A program made the translations under genes and the position numbers. Below, in pieces: positions 31,722-39,995 of a stretch of DNA of 64,000 nucleotides. Position 1 is the first letter of the stretch. Each line of letters begins with the position of its first letter. Origin of the DNA: Catenulispora sp. MAP5-51. Its GTDB lineage: Bacteria; Actinomycetota; Actinomycetes; Streptomycetales; Catenulisporaceae. Under the pieces are notes generated by a model. The model worked only from the letters and a program-made list of their open reading frames with translations. It did no database searches and had not been told where the DNA came from. The stretch spans positions 62,001-126,000 of the forward strand of contig NZ_JBGCCH010000020.1 in assembly GCF_041261205.1 (NCBI RefSeq), given 5' to 3'.

Positions 31722-34700
31722 TTACTGAACGGAGTAGTGGTACGGGAACGCGGCGAGTTCGTCGCCGGTCGGCGACATGCCGTTGTTGCTCAGCGCCGAG
31801 GAATCGTCGAGGTGGACGACGCCGGACACCGCGGTGCCCGACACCTGGCTCGGGGTCAGGGTCAGCGTCAGGGTGGCCTGCCCGCCGGGCTGGACGATCA
31901 CCGGGGTGAACGCCGCGTTCGGATTCACCCCGAGCTGCCAGAGGTCCCCGGTGCCCGACACCGCGTCCGCGTTGAAGGCCTGGCTGACGGCCGTCATGGA
32001 CAAGGACGCCGTCGAACTCGCGGTGCCCGCGGTGCTGCCGAACGGCCCGGTCGGCTGCGGGACGATGTCCCAGTCGCCTTGGGTAATGCTGCCGCCGGCG
32101 TGCGGAGCGCTGTAGCTGGCGAAGGCGTCGTTTCCGACAGCGGTCGAGGCGACGTCCGGCTCACCGTTGAACGGCGAGGAGTCGAACTGGACCGGCGCGG
32201 TCGAGACCGCCGCCATCGAGACCTGGCTGGTCCGCGTCGGCACGATCCACTGCGGCTCCGGGTTGGTGGACGCCAACGGCAGGGTCAGGTTCGCCGTCGG
32301 GGTCGTCGAGGCCAGCGGCATGGTGACGTACTGGTCCAGCCGCGGGTCCAGGAAGTAGGACTCGATGCCCTGCGAAGTGTTGTGGACGGTGAAGCTCATG
32401 GTGACGGGCTTGTTCCGGGCGAGCACGCCGCCTCGCGGGACGCCGGTGGAGGCCGCGCCGACGCCGTGGAGGTCGACCTCGCCGGTGAAGGTCGTGTCCA
32501 GCGCGTCGCCGGTGACCGGGTTGGTGAAGGTGGCGATGACGGTCCACTGGCCGGGTTCGGGATTCAGGACACTGAGGAGAGCCCCGGAGCTCGCGACGGT
32601 CTTCGCGCTGCTCCCGCTGCCTTCAAGGGTCTGGTTCGACGCCCGCGCCGGGTTCTGGCCGTCCGGCGAGACCAGGTAGACGTAATAGGGATCGGTCTTG
32701 TGGCCGGCCAGCGCGGTGCGGACGTCCAGCGCCGGCGCGCCGGCCGGGACGTTCACGACGTAGAACTCACTCTGCGCCGGCACGTAGCCGCGGCCGTTGC
32801 CGCCCTGGATGTCGGAGGAGAAGGACCCCGTGCCGTTGGTCATCGCGACCTGCGAGCGCAGCGTCATCGGGACGGTGCTGCGGCCGGAGCGCGAGCCGCT
32901 GATCACGAGTGCGGCGCTCAGGTCCCCGGCCTGCGGCGGGGTCTCGGCGCTCACCGCGATGTTCGTGCTCTGACCCGGTCGCAGCGTCACCGTGGACGGC
33001 GTGACCTGGCCGAACGGCACGAACTCGGCCACCGCGGCGTTGAACAGCACGCTCCCGGTGTAGCCGGACGTGGCGGCGTCGGAGATCACCGCGGTCCAGG
33101 TGCCGGGCACCGGCGAGTGCACGTCCACATGCCCGTGGTTGCCGTTGCCGTTGGGCAGGCTGTTCGCGGTGAACCGGCCGTTCGGGTCGAGCAGCACCAG
33201 GTTCACCGGGTACTGTCCGGTTCCGGGCCAGGCGATGTTCGAGTCCAGACGGTCCTGGCCCGGCGGGACCTGGAAGGTCACCTTCAGGTAGTTGTTCTTG
33301 ACGCCGGACTGGTCCACGTAGGTGGAGCCGCCGTTCGTCAGCTGCACGGTGCGGTTCGCGACCACGCTGCTCGGGCCGAGGGTGCGGCCGGCCAGGCTGA
33401 CGGTCTGCGTGCCGGTGCCGGTGTTCGTCAGGGTGCTGGTGAAGTGCTGCGCCGTGTCCGGGGCGGCCGTGGCGTCGAACTGGTCGGCGCTCAGGGTCAC
33501 GGTGTCGCCGGTCGGCTTGCCGGCGCCATCCGGGGTGTGGATGGACAGCGCCGCTTCAACGGCGCGGTAGGCGTCCACGAGTCCGGAGCCCTGCTCGGAA
33601 CCGACCACATCGAGGTCGTCCGCGGTGCTCTCGATCAGCTGGTCCACCAGGGCAGGTGTCGGGCTGGCACCGGCGTGCGCGGAGCGGTACGCCTGGATCA
33701 CGAGCGCTGCCACGCCGGCCACGAGGGGGCCGGCCTCGCTGGTGCCGCCCTCCTGGAGCACCGGGCTCGGCCGGCCGAGGCTGTCCAGGCAGTCCGGCGC
33801 CAGGGTCTTGTCCGGGGTGCAGATCATCCAGTCCAGGTCGCCGGGCGCGACGACCGAGATGCTGCGGCCCTGCTCGGTGGACCCGCCGGAGGACAGGGAG
33901 CTGATGTTGTCGCTGACGTAGCCGGTCGCGCCGATGTCGTCGTAGCCGGCGGTGTCGGCCTGCGCGTAGGAGCGGAACGTGGTGGACGCCCCGACGGCGA
34001 TGACGCCGGGCTGGGACGCGGGAGACCAGATCGTGTTCTGGTTCCCGGCGTCATAGGACGGCACCGTGATGGTGACGCCGGCCGCCATCGCGGCCGCGTT
34101 GGCGGCCTTGATCAGGTCGGCGCTGGTGTCCGGCATCGGGAAGCTGCCAGCTTCCTCGTTGAGGACGTTGACGTGGTCGACGGTGGTCGCGTAGTCGATG
34201 GCCTGCAGGAACGCGGAGGTCGTGGTGTAGTCGTCCTCGCCGTAGACCTTGTAGGCGTCCAGGGTCACGCCGGGGGCCACGCCCTCCAGGCGGATCAGGC
34301 ACGGCTTGCCGAGGGCCGAGGCGGTGTAGTCCTGGAGGTTGTACACGTGGTCGCCCTGGGCGGCGATCATGCCGTCGTCGAGCATTGATTCGATCTCGTT
34401 GCCGCCCAGGACGTTCCCGCCCTCGCCGGTGAAGTCCTGGTAGTCGGCGATGACATGCGAGCCGTCGGACCGGACCAGGTCCGGGGTGGTGACGTCCATC
34501 TCGGCGGCGATGTCGCCGACGGTGACCCCGGCGCCGGTGAAGCCGAGGGAGCGCGCGGTCTTCGCACCGGGCACGTCGGAGTCGGCCTTGATCGCCTCGT
34601 CCGCCTCCGGGTTGAGCTGCACGCCGCCGTTCGCGGCGCATGTCCCGGATGGAAGGGTCGCGGCGGCGGCCTCGGCCGGACCGCTCTGGCTTCTTGGAAG

Positions 34701-35066
34701 AGTCGGGAGGGTCAAGCCGGGGCGTACCTTGATGGCCGAGTCGGGCACGACCTCGGACACGTCGGGATCGCTGCGCAGCGCCTGCTCCTCGGCGGGCGAC
34801 ACGGTGGCACTCAGGGCATTGATGACGGTCAGCGGGCGGACGTTCCGGCTGTTCGCCGACTTGAGCGAACTGAGCAACGGGGCCTGTGCGGAGGCGATCG
34901 CGGAGTGCCGGAGGGACTGATTCGCCATCACGACGATCACGGGTTGGTCTACGGACATGGATGGTGCCGGTGCTGATGAAGCGTTCGCGGGTATCGCTGT
35001 GAGGGTGAGGGTGGCTGCGCACAAGGTGGTGAGCACAGCACTTCGGCGGCGACGAAGGAACGGCAT
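31722..35066 (-). CDS. Large secreted S8 subtilisin-like protein with substituted catalytic His
   Basis: 1114 residues from ATG at 35066. Signal peptide (SAVLTTLCAATLTLTAIPAN), an I9-like propeptide (about 40-110), then an S8 domain. Aligning VTVGD, GVAPGVTLDAYKVYG, PSYDAGNQN and GGTSEAGPLVAG with subtilisins gives Asp185, Asn342 and Ser443, but the HGTH segment reads AAQGDHV, so the catalytic His is Gln237 (CAG, 34356-34358). From about residue 480 to the end are beta-sandwich/fibronectin-like domains (PGTWTAVISDAATSGYTGSV; LTPSQVSGTAVSGVVHLDDS). It may be a non-catalytic or atypical protease acting outside the cell. Neighbours give no clue to its role. Confidence 0.85.
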   Translation of the reverse strand: MPFLRRRRSAVLTTLCAATLTLTAIPANASSAPAPSMSVDQPVIVVMANQSLRHSAIASAQAPLLSSLKSANSRNVRPLTVINALSATVSPAEEQALRSDPDVSEVVPDSAIKVRPGLTLPTLPRSQSGPAEAAAATLPSGTCAANGGVQLNPEADEAIKADSDVPGAKTARSLGFTGAGVTVGDIAAEMDVTTPDLVRSDGSHVIADYQDFTGEGGNVLGGNEIESMLDDGMIAAQGDHVYNLQDYTASALGKPCLIRLEGVAPGVTLDAYKVYGEDDYTTTSAFLQAIDYATTVDHVNVLNEEAGSFPMPDTSADLIKAANAAAMAAGVTITVPSYDAGNQNTIWSPASQPGVIAVGASTTFRSYAQADTAGYDDIGATGYVSDNISSLSSGGSTEQGRSISVVAPGDLDWMICTPDKTLAPDCLDSLGRPSPVLQEGGTSEAGPLVAGVAALVIQAYRSAHAGASPTPALVDQLIESTADDLDVVGSEQGSGLVDAYRAVEAALSIHTPDGAGKPTGDTVTLSADQFDATAAPDTAQHFTSTLTNTGTGTQTVSLAGRTLGPSSVVANRTVQLTNGGSTYVDQSGVKNNYLKVTFQVPPGQDRLDSNIAWPGTGQYPVNLVLLDPNGRFTANSLPNGNGNHGHVDVHSPVPGTWTAVISDAATSGYTGSVLFNAAVAEFVPFGQVTPSTVTLRPGQSTNIAVSAETPPQAGDLSAALVISGSRSGRSTVPMTLRSQVAMTNGTGSFSSDIQGGNGRGYVPAQSEFYVVNVPAGAPALDVRTALAGHKTDPYYVYLVSPDGQNPARASNQTLEGSGSSAKTVASSGALLSVLNPEPGQWTVIATFTNPVTGDALDTTFTGEVDLHGVGAASTGVPRGGVLARNKPVTMSFTVHNTSQGIESYFLDPRLDQYVTMPLASTTPTANLTLPLASTNPEPQWIVPTRTSQVSMAAVSTAPVQFDSSPFNGEPDVASTAVGNDAFASYSAPHAGGSITQGDWDIVPQPTGPFGSTAGTASSTASLSMTAVSQAFNADAVSGTGDLWQLGVNPNAAFTPVIVQPGGQATLTLTLTPSQVSGTAVSGVVHLDDSSALSNNGMSPTGDELAAFPYHYSVQ

Positions 35067-35165
35067 GTACGCTCCGAATCGATATAAGAGCCCTGCGGGT
35101 TTTCCGCACGACGCCTGATTGTCGCCCCGGCTCGGCGCGTGGGCCAGACCCGATGGCCGGACCTG

Positions 35166-35627
35166 ATGGCGTACCGTGCCGTCGTGATCCTCGAAGCTGT
35201 GTACCTCCTGCCGGCCGCGGTGTGGACCGGTTCCATGACGTACAGCCTCGCGGTCGTGCAGCCGCGGAGCGCACGGTTCTTCCGCGACGACGACCAGCTG
35301 GAGGAGTTCCTCACGGTCCTCGCGCACGGGAACCGGTGGCGGGTCCTGGCCATGGCGGCGACGCTGATCGCGAGCGCCACGGCGTTGGTCGTGGTGTGTC
35401 CGTGGGCCGGCGCGCGCGTGGTCTACGGCATCGCGCTGGCCCTGGACTTAAGCGCGACCGCCGTGTTCGTGCACGTGTCGTGGCGGCACTGGCCGGCCCG
35501 GGTCTTCGCGCTCTCCCAGGAGCGTCCGGACTTCCGTCGCAGGCTCTTGATGAGCGCGCGGGCGATCTGGCTGCTGGTCGGCGCCGGGTTCGTGCTCGCG
35601 CTGGTCGCGAGCGTGGGGCGGCACTGA
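35166..35627 (+). CDS. Four-helix integral membrane protein of unknown function
   Basis: 153 residues from ATG at 35166 (ATG at 35139 also in frame). Four hydrophobic segments are seen: VVILEAVYLLPAAVWTGSM, VLAMAATLIASATALVVV, VVYGIALALDLSATAVFVHV and IWLLVGAGFVLALVASV. Charged loops with Arg/Asp separate them. I do not recognise the family; the size and first-helix pattern recall small actinobacterial DUF-type membrane proteins. It shares the TGATG junction with the next gene (1-base overlap), so the two are translated together and probably act together. Confidence 0.7.
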   Translation: MAYRAVVILEAVYLLPAAVWTGSMTYSLAVVQPRSARFFRDDDQLEEFLTVLAHGNRWRVLAMAATLIASATALVVVCPWAGARVVYGIALALDLSATAVFVHVSWRHWPARVFALSQERPDFRRRLLMSARAIWLLVGAGFVLALVASVGRH

Positions 35628-36559
35628 TGCGGGTGGTCGTCGCCGGATCGAGCGGGCTGATCGGCGGCGCGCTTCGCGCGGCCTATCAGGGCGACGGCCA
35701 CGAGGTGGTCCGTCTGGTCCGCCGTCCGGCTCAGGCCCCTGACGAAGTCCGGTGGGATCCGCTGCGTCCGGATCCGCGGCTCGTCGAGGGCGCCGACGCG
35801 GTGGTCAACCTGGCCGGCGCCCCGCTGGGCGATCGGCGGTGGAATGCCCGCTACCGCGCCCTGATCGCCTCCAGCCGCATCGACACGGCGTCCGCGCTGG
35901 CCACGATGGCCGCGCGGGCTGCCGCACCGCCTTCGGTCCTCGTCTCGATGTCCGGGATCCGGTACTACGGCGTCGATCGCGGGGACGAGGAGCTGACCGA
36001 GACGAGCGCCGCCGGGACCGACGGATTCCTGCCGCTGGTCACGGCGCGGTGGGAGGCCGCCACCGGGACGGCGGCCGAGGCCGGGGTCCGGGTCTGCCAC
36101 CTGCGGACCGCGCTGGTGTTGGCGGGGGAGGGCGGCTTGGTGCCGCGGCTCCTGACGCCTTTCCGTTGTGGACTGGGATCGACGCTGGGATCGGGGCGGG
36201 CGTATTGGAGCTTCCTGACACTGCACGACACGGTCGCGGCGATCCGGTTCCTGGCCGAGCGTCCGCAGACTGACGGCCCTTACAACCTCGCGGCCCCGAA
36301 CCCGGTCCGCGCGGCCGACTTCACGAAGGCGCTGGCTTCGGCGGTCGGGAGAACGGCGAGACTGCGGCTGCCCCTGTGGGCTTTGCGCATCGGGGTCGGT
36401 CAGATGGGGCCCGAGGTGTTGGGCAGTTTGCGGGTGATTCCGGAGCGTTTGTCGGCGGCTGGATTCTGTTTTGGATACCCGGATATCGAGGCCGCGTTGC
36501 GCGCGGCACTTAAGGGAAATCCCGATACTCAGCGGCTGCGTCGTTTATCAGACCCGTGA
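35627..36559 (+). CDS. TIGR01777-type NAD(P)-binding epimerase (SDR39U1-like)
   Basis: 310 residues from ATG at 35627, overlapping the preceding stop by one base. The N-terminal Rossmann loop is VVVAGSSGLIGGAL, followed by VRRPAQAPDEVRWDPL, VVNLAGAPLGDRRW and the MSGIRYYGVDRGDEEL segment that mark the TIGR01777 (YfcH/SDR39U1) group of extended SDRs. A C-terminal DUF1731-like part ends VLGSLRVIPERLSAAGFCFG. Family members are NAD(P)-dependent, but their substrate is unknown; in other bacteria they sit near cell-envelope or division genes. Partnership with the membrane protein is suggested by coupling. Confidence 0.88.
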   Translation: MRVVVAGSSGLIGGALRAAYQGDGHEVVRLVRRPAQAPDEVRWDPLRPDPRLVEGADAVVNLAGAPLGDRRWNARYRALIASSRIDTASALATMAARAAAPPSVLVSMSGIRYYGVDRGDEELTETSAAGTDGFLPLVTARWEAATGTAAEAGVRVCHLRTALVLAGEGGLVPRLLTPFRCGLGSTLGSGRAYWSFLTLHDTVAAIRFLAERPQTDGPYNLAAPNPVRAADFTKALASAVGRTARLRLPLWALRIGVGQMGPEVLGSLRVIPERLSAAGFCFGYPDIEAALRAALKGNPDTQRLRRLSDP

Positions 36560-36695
36560 TTGACCCCGCGTGGGATGTTCCCGAGTTTTCGCACAATTTC
36601 TCCGACCTGCTGGACGCGGCCCCCTGAGCTGCGCAATGATCGCTCGGCGCGCGAGGGGACTCTGGCGCGTTTCGCATATCGGGAGGGGAAGGCAA

Positions 36696-37130
36696 ATGCC
36701 GCAAGGAGCCGTTGGCAAGAAGCGTCAGCCGTGGGGTGTGTGGGGGCTGTCCCTCATCACGTTCGGCATCTACTTCTACGTGTGGTGGTACAAGGTCAAC
36801 CGCGAGACCCGGGACTTCGACAACTCGATCACCGTGAACCCGGCGCTGTCGGTCCTCGCGTACATCCCGGGCGCGTACATCGTGATCCCGCCGTTCGTGT
36901 CCGCCTACCGCACCGGCAAGCGCATCGCGCAGGCCCAGACCGCGGCCGGCCTGCCGGCGACGTGCAGCGGTGGCCTGGGGATCCTGCTCTCCATCCTGTT
37001 CAGCCTGAACACCGTGTACTACCAGGGCCAGCTGAACAAGATCTGGGACAGCTACCCGGGCGCCGGCGAGGGCACCGCCGTGCCGCACCGCGGCGCGGGT
37101 GCGGCGGCGCAGGGCGCGCACGTGGCCTGA
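36696..37130 (+). CDS. DUF4234-type small membrane protein
   Basis: 144 residues from ATG at 36696, with GGGAGGGG about 8 nt upstream. The N-terminus KKRQPWGVWGLSLITFGIYF, then YVWWYKVNRETRDFD, is the DUF4234 signature, followed by two or three hydrophobic segments (LAYIPGAYIVIPPFVSAYRT; GGLGILLSILFSLNTVYYQG) and a Gly/Ala tail. Function unknown; these proteins are inner-membrane and often lie near stress or envelope genes. Transcription ends at the strong terminator 18 bases downstream. Confidence 0.85.
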   Translation: MPQGAVGKKRQPWGVWGLSLITFGIYFYVWWYKVNRETRDFDNSITVNPALSVLAYIPGAYIVIPPFVSAYRTGKRIAQAQTAAGLPATCSGGLGILLSILFSLNTVYYQGQLNKIWDSYPGAGEGTAVPHRGAGAAAQGAHVA

Positions 37131-37148
37131 GGCTGACGACAGTGGTCA

Positions 37149-37188
37149 GTCCGCCCCGGCCGGTTCTCACCGGCCGGGGCGGACTTTT
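37149..37188 (+). terminator. Strong intrinsic terminator after the DUF4234 gene
   Basis: Perfect 15-bp stem GTCCGCCCCGGCCGG / CCGGCCGGGGCGGAC with loop TTCTCA, followed by TTTT. This is the best intrinsic terminator in the window. Confidence 0.92.
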
Positions 37189-37352
37189 CATGTCGCTGAG
37201 CGGGTCCAGACCCTGACCGCGGTTCGGGCGGCGAGATAGTCGTTCCTGTCCAGGACGGACTCGAGATGGATGCCGCCTTGGATGCGCAGGCCGCCGAAGT
37301 TCCAGGGGTTGAACGTCACGAGTTCTCCGCCGTCGGTCGCGATGCTCGCCAT
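37188..37352 (-). CDS. Short fragment-like frame abutting a truncated dioxygenase
   Basis: 54 codons from ATG at 37352 to a stop at 37188. The sequence reads like a genuine C-terminus (ELVTFNPWNFGGLRIQGGIH, ending TAVRVWTRSAT), whereas the same DNA read forward has no family similarity. The family is unknown and no ribosome binding site is seen. It starts exactly where the tryptophan-dioxygenase homology begins on the other strand, so the junction at about 37350 may join two unrelated gene remnants. Confidence 0.4.
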   Translation of the reverse strand: MASIATDGGELVTFNPWNFGGLRIQGGIHLESVLDRNDYLAARTAVRVWTRSAT

Positions 37353-37955
37353 GACGATCTGTCCGAAATCGGACGCAGCCTGGACGAGCTGGCCGCGCTG
37401 AACGCGTCCTGGCAGCCGCTGGCCCGGCTCACCCCGGCCCAGTTCAACGCCTATCGCGCGGCGTTGGGTGAGGGTTCGGGGTTCCAGTCCGCGATGTACC
37501 GGCGGCTGGAGTTCCTGCTCGGCGAGCGGTCGGCGTCGATGCTCGTGCCGCACGCCGGGACGCCCGACATGCATGCGGAATTGCGGCAGGCGTTGGGCGA
37601 GCCGAGCTTGTACGACGAGGTGCTGCGTCTGTTGCATCGGCGCGGTCACGCGATTCCGCAGGCGGTCCTGGACCGTGACCTCGCCCGGCGCTACGAGGGC
37701 GATTTGGTGGTGGAGCAGGTGTGGGCCGACATCTATGCCGCTCCCGAGCGCGAGCCCGATCTGGTGCGGCTCGGTGAGGCGCTGACCGATGTCGCCGAGG
37801 CGGTGTGGCGATGGCGCGGCGACCACCTGATGGCGACGCGGCGGGCGATGGGGGCGAAGGTCGGGACCGGTGGGTCGTCCGGCGTGGCCTGGCTGGCCAA
37901 GCGCGCCGAGGCTTTGGTCTTCCCCGAGTTGTGGACGGCGCGCAGCCGGGTGTGA
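37350..37955 (+). pseudogene. Tryptophan 2,3-dioxygenase, N-terminally truncated
   Basis: About 200 residues match the second part of haem tryptophan 2,3-dioxygenase: LTPAQFNAYRAALGEGSGFQ, MYRRLEFLLGERS, LYDEVLRLLHRRGHAIPQ, VWADIYAAPEREPDLVRLGE, then WRGDHLMATRRAMG with the proximal haem His, and the closing GTGGSSGVAWLAKRAEALVF and PELWTARSRV. The first third, with the distal His and HQVYELWFK-type segment, is missing; the in-frame ATG at 37266 would add 28 unrelated residues. The family needs that part for haem and substrate binding, so the fragment is probably inactive. No other kynurenine gene is nearby. Confidence 0.75.
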
Positions 37956-37998
37956 CCGGCGCGGCCGGCGCGACCGGTGCGCCCTCGCGCTGAACCGC

Positions 37999-39243
37999 TC
38001 ATGGCGCGAAGCGCACCGTCAGCACCAGCCCGCCCTCCTCGCCGGCGCGGGCCGTCAGCTCCGCGCCGTGCGCCTCGGCGATCGAGCGCGCGATCGACAG
38101 GCCCAGGCCGTGGCCGGTGGTCGCGGTGCGGTCGGGGCCGTGGCGGCGGAACGGTTCGAACAGGTCGGGGATCTTCTCGGGCGCCACGATCGGGCCGGTG
38201 TTGGTGACCGTCGCCGTCGCGGCGGCGGTGTCGAGGCGGATGCGGACCCGGCCGCCGGGCCGGTTGTACTGAATGGCGTTGCGCGTGAGGTTCGTCAGCA
38301 GATGACGCACCAGAACCGGGTCCCCGGGGACGACCAGCGGGGCGTTCGCGTCGGCATCGAGGCTGACGCGCACCTTGTTCTTCGAGGCCAGCGGCGTCGA
38401 TTCGGCCGCCACGATCCTGGCGGTGGCAACCAGATCCACCGGTTCGGTCTCATCGAGGCCGCGATCGCTGCGGGCCAGCAGAAGCAGGGCATTGATGAGC
38501 CGTTCGGCCTCGTAGTTGGCGGCGAGCACATCGTCGCGGACGTCGGCGAGATCGCCCGGGAGCGGATCGGCGAAACCGACCTGGAGGCACGTGCGCTGGA
38601 CCGCGAGCGGCGTCTTGAGTTCGTGGGAGGCGTTGGCGACGAAGCGGCGTTGGCTCTCGAACGACTTCTCCAGCCGGTCGAGCATGGTGTCGAAGGTGTC
38701 GGCGAGACGGTGCAGCTCGTCGTCGGGCCCGGTGAGCGACAGCCGTTGGTGCAGGTTCTCCTGGCTGATCTGCCGCGCCGCCCCGGTGATGGCGGCGACG
38801 GGACGCAGCGCGCGGCCGGCCAGCCGCCAGCCGAGCACCCCGGCGACGACCGCCAGGACGACGAGCGCGACCCCCGACCACAGGACCATTTCCCGCAGCG
38901 CGGTGTTCTGCACGGCCTGAACGGTCTGATCGATCTTCTGCACCAGCGCCTCGCCCGACGCCGCGTTCTGCCCGACGGCCGACTGAGCCGGAGTGGTGGG
39001 CCCGTACGGCGCGCCGTCGAACGGCGCGTCGACGTGCGCGATCGCCATCCCCTGCACCTTCTGGGCGGTGCCGTACCGCGCGAGCGCCACGACGGAGGCG
39101 AGCAACGCGCTGCCGACGAGGAGGAAGAGCCCGGCGAAGGAGACGGCGAGCCGCGCACGGAAGGGCAGACGGCTTATCAGGGTTCGATGATTGAAGGTCG
39201 CATCACGAGGCGTGAGGCGCATGTCCCGCAGCTTCAGTCGCAC
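37999..39243 (-). CDS. Membrane sensor histidine kinase (HAMP, HisKA, HATPase)
   Basis: 414 residues from GTG at 39243, overlapping the response-regulator stop; ATG at 39222 is an alternative. Two membrane helices (LAVSFAGLFLLVGSALLASV; LWSGVALVVLAVVAGVLGW) flank a sensor loop of about 65 residues. A HAMP linker, the H-box RRFVANASHELKTPL (His about 207), N-box LLTNLTRNAIQYN and G-box TGHGLGLSIARSIAEAHGAE follow. It phosphorylates the co-transcribed OmpR-type regulator. The divergent ABC transporter suggests detection of, or defence against, a cell-envelope-active compound; inferred from context. Confidence 0.92.
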   Translation of the reverse strand: MRLKLRDMRLTPRDATFNHRTLISRLPFRARLAVSFAGLFLLVGSALLASVVALARYGTAQKVQGMAIAHVDAPFDGAPYGPTTPAQSAVGQNAASGEALVQKIDQTVQAVQNTALREMVLWSGVALVVLAVVAGVLGWRLAGRALRPVAAITGAARQISQENLHQRLSLTGPDDELHRLADTFDTMLDRLEKSFESQRRFVANASHELKTPLAVQRTCLQVGFADPLPGDLADVRDDVLAANYEAERLINALLLLARSDRGLDETEPVDLVATARIVAAESTPLASKNKVRVSLDADANAPLVVPGDPVLVRHLLTNLTRNAIQYNRPGGRVRIRLDTAAATATVTNTGPIVAPEKIPDLFEPFRRHGPDRTATTGHGLGLSIARSIAEAHGAELTARAGEEGGLVLTVRFAP

Positions 39244-39896
39244 AATCGGTATCCGCCCTGCCGGTCGGCGACGATCACCCCGGGATCGCCGAGCTTGCCC
39301 CGCAGCCGGCTGACGGTGGCGCGCACCGCACCGGTGCGCGGGTCGAGGTACTCGTCCCAGACACTGCGGACGAGCTCGTCATGCGGCACCGCCTTTCCAC
39401 CCGCGGCCATCAGCAGACGCAGCACGGAGAACTCCTTCGGGGTCAGCTCCAGAAGGCGCCCGTCCACGGACACCTCGTGCCGCGTCTCGTCCAAGACGAT
39501 GCTCCCGGAGCGCAGGACGGCCGGGGTCGGCCGGTGGGCCCGGCGGCTCAGCGCGCGCACCCGGGCGACCAACTCGCCGAAGTCGAAGGGCTTGGCCAGG
39601 TAGTCGTCGGCGCCGAGAGTGGTCAGGCCGTAGACCTTGTCGGACAGCGCACCGGCCGCGGTCAGCATCAGGATCTGCGGCGGATCGGCCAGCTCGCGCA
39701 GCCGCCGGCACACCTCGTCGCCGCTCAGCCCCGGCAGGTCGCGGTCCAGGATCAGGACGTCGTACGCGGTGAGCAGGCACATGCGCTCCGCGTCGTCGCC
39801 GGCCAGCGCGACGTCCACCGCCATCGCCTCGCGGCGCAGCCCGGTGGCGATCGTGCGCGCCAGGACGCGGTGGTCCTCGGCCACCAGGACTCTCAT
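39234..39896 (-). CDS. OmpR/PhoB-family response regulator
   Basis: 220 residues. The receiver domain MRVLVAEDHRVLARTIATGL has acidic pocket residues and phospho-acceptor Asp51 in VLILDRDLPGLSGD, with Thr in LMLTAAGAL and Lys in LAKPFDFGEL. The winged helix follows (RLLELTPKEFSVLRLLMAAG, then SVWDEYLDPRTGAVRATVSR). It is translationally coupled to the kinase gene downstream. GGAGG sits only 1 nt before the ATG, so initiation may be leaderless or use a slightly different start. The likely target is the divergent ABC operon 100 bases away. Confidence 0.92.
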   Translation of the reverse strand: MRVLVAEDHRVLARTIATGLRREAMAVDVALAGDDAERMCLLTAYDVLILDRDLPGLSGDEVCRRLRELADPPQILMLTAAGALSDKVYGLTTLGADDYLAKPFDFGELVARVRALSRRAHRPTPAVLRSGSIVLDETRHEVSVDGRLLELTPKEFSVLRLLMAAGGKAVPHDELVRSVWDEYLDPRTGAVRATVSRLRGKLGDPGVIVADRQGGYRLCD

Positions 39897-39930
39897 GCCT
39901 CCATGGAACCATGATCATGATTACAGCCGG

Positions 39931-39942
39931 ATAAGACCTTAT
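39931..39942. promoter_or_regulatory. Small palindrome in the regulator/ABC divergent gap
   Basis: ATAAG-AC-CTTAT, an AT-rich inverted repeat midway between the response-regulator and ABC operon starts; candidate operator for the OmpR-type regulator. Confidence 0.35.
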
Positions 39943-39995
39943 GCCGCTGTCACAGCTTTATCGAGCCGTACGTGCCGCGCTGCTTGCATCGCCGC

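Noticed and set aside
31692-34388. 898-codon plus-strand frame opposite the subtilisin-like gene
   Set aside because: Arg/Gly/His-rich antisense shadow without any domain; the minus strand has signal peptide, propeptide and S8 motifs.
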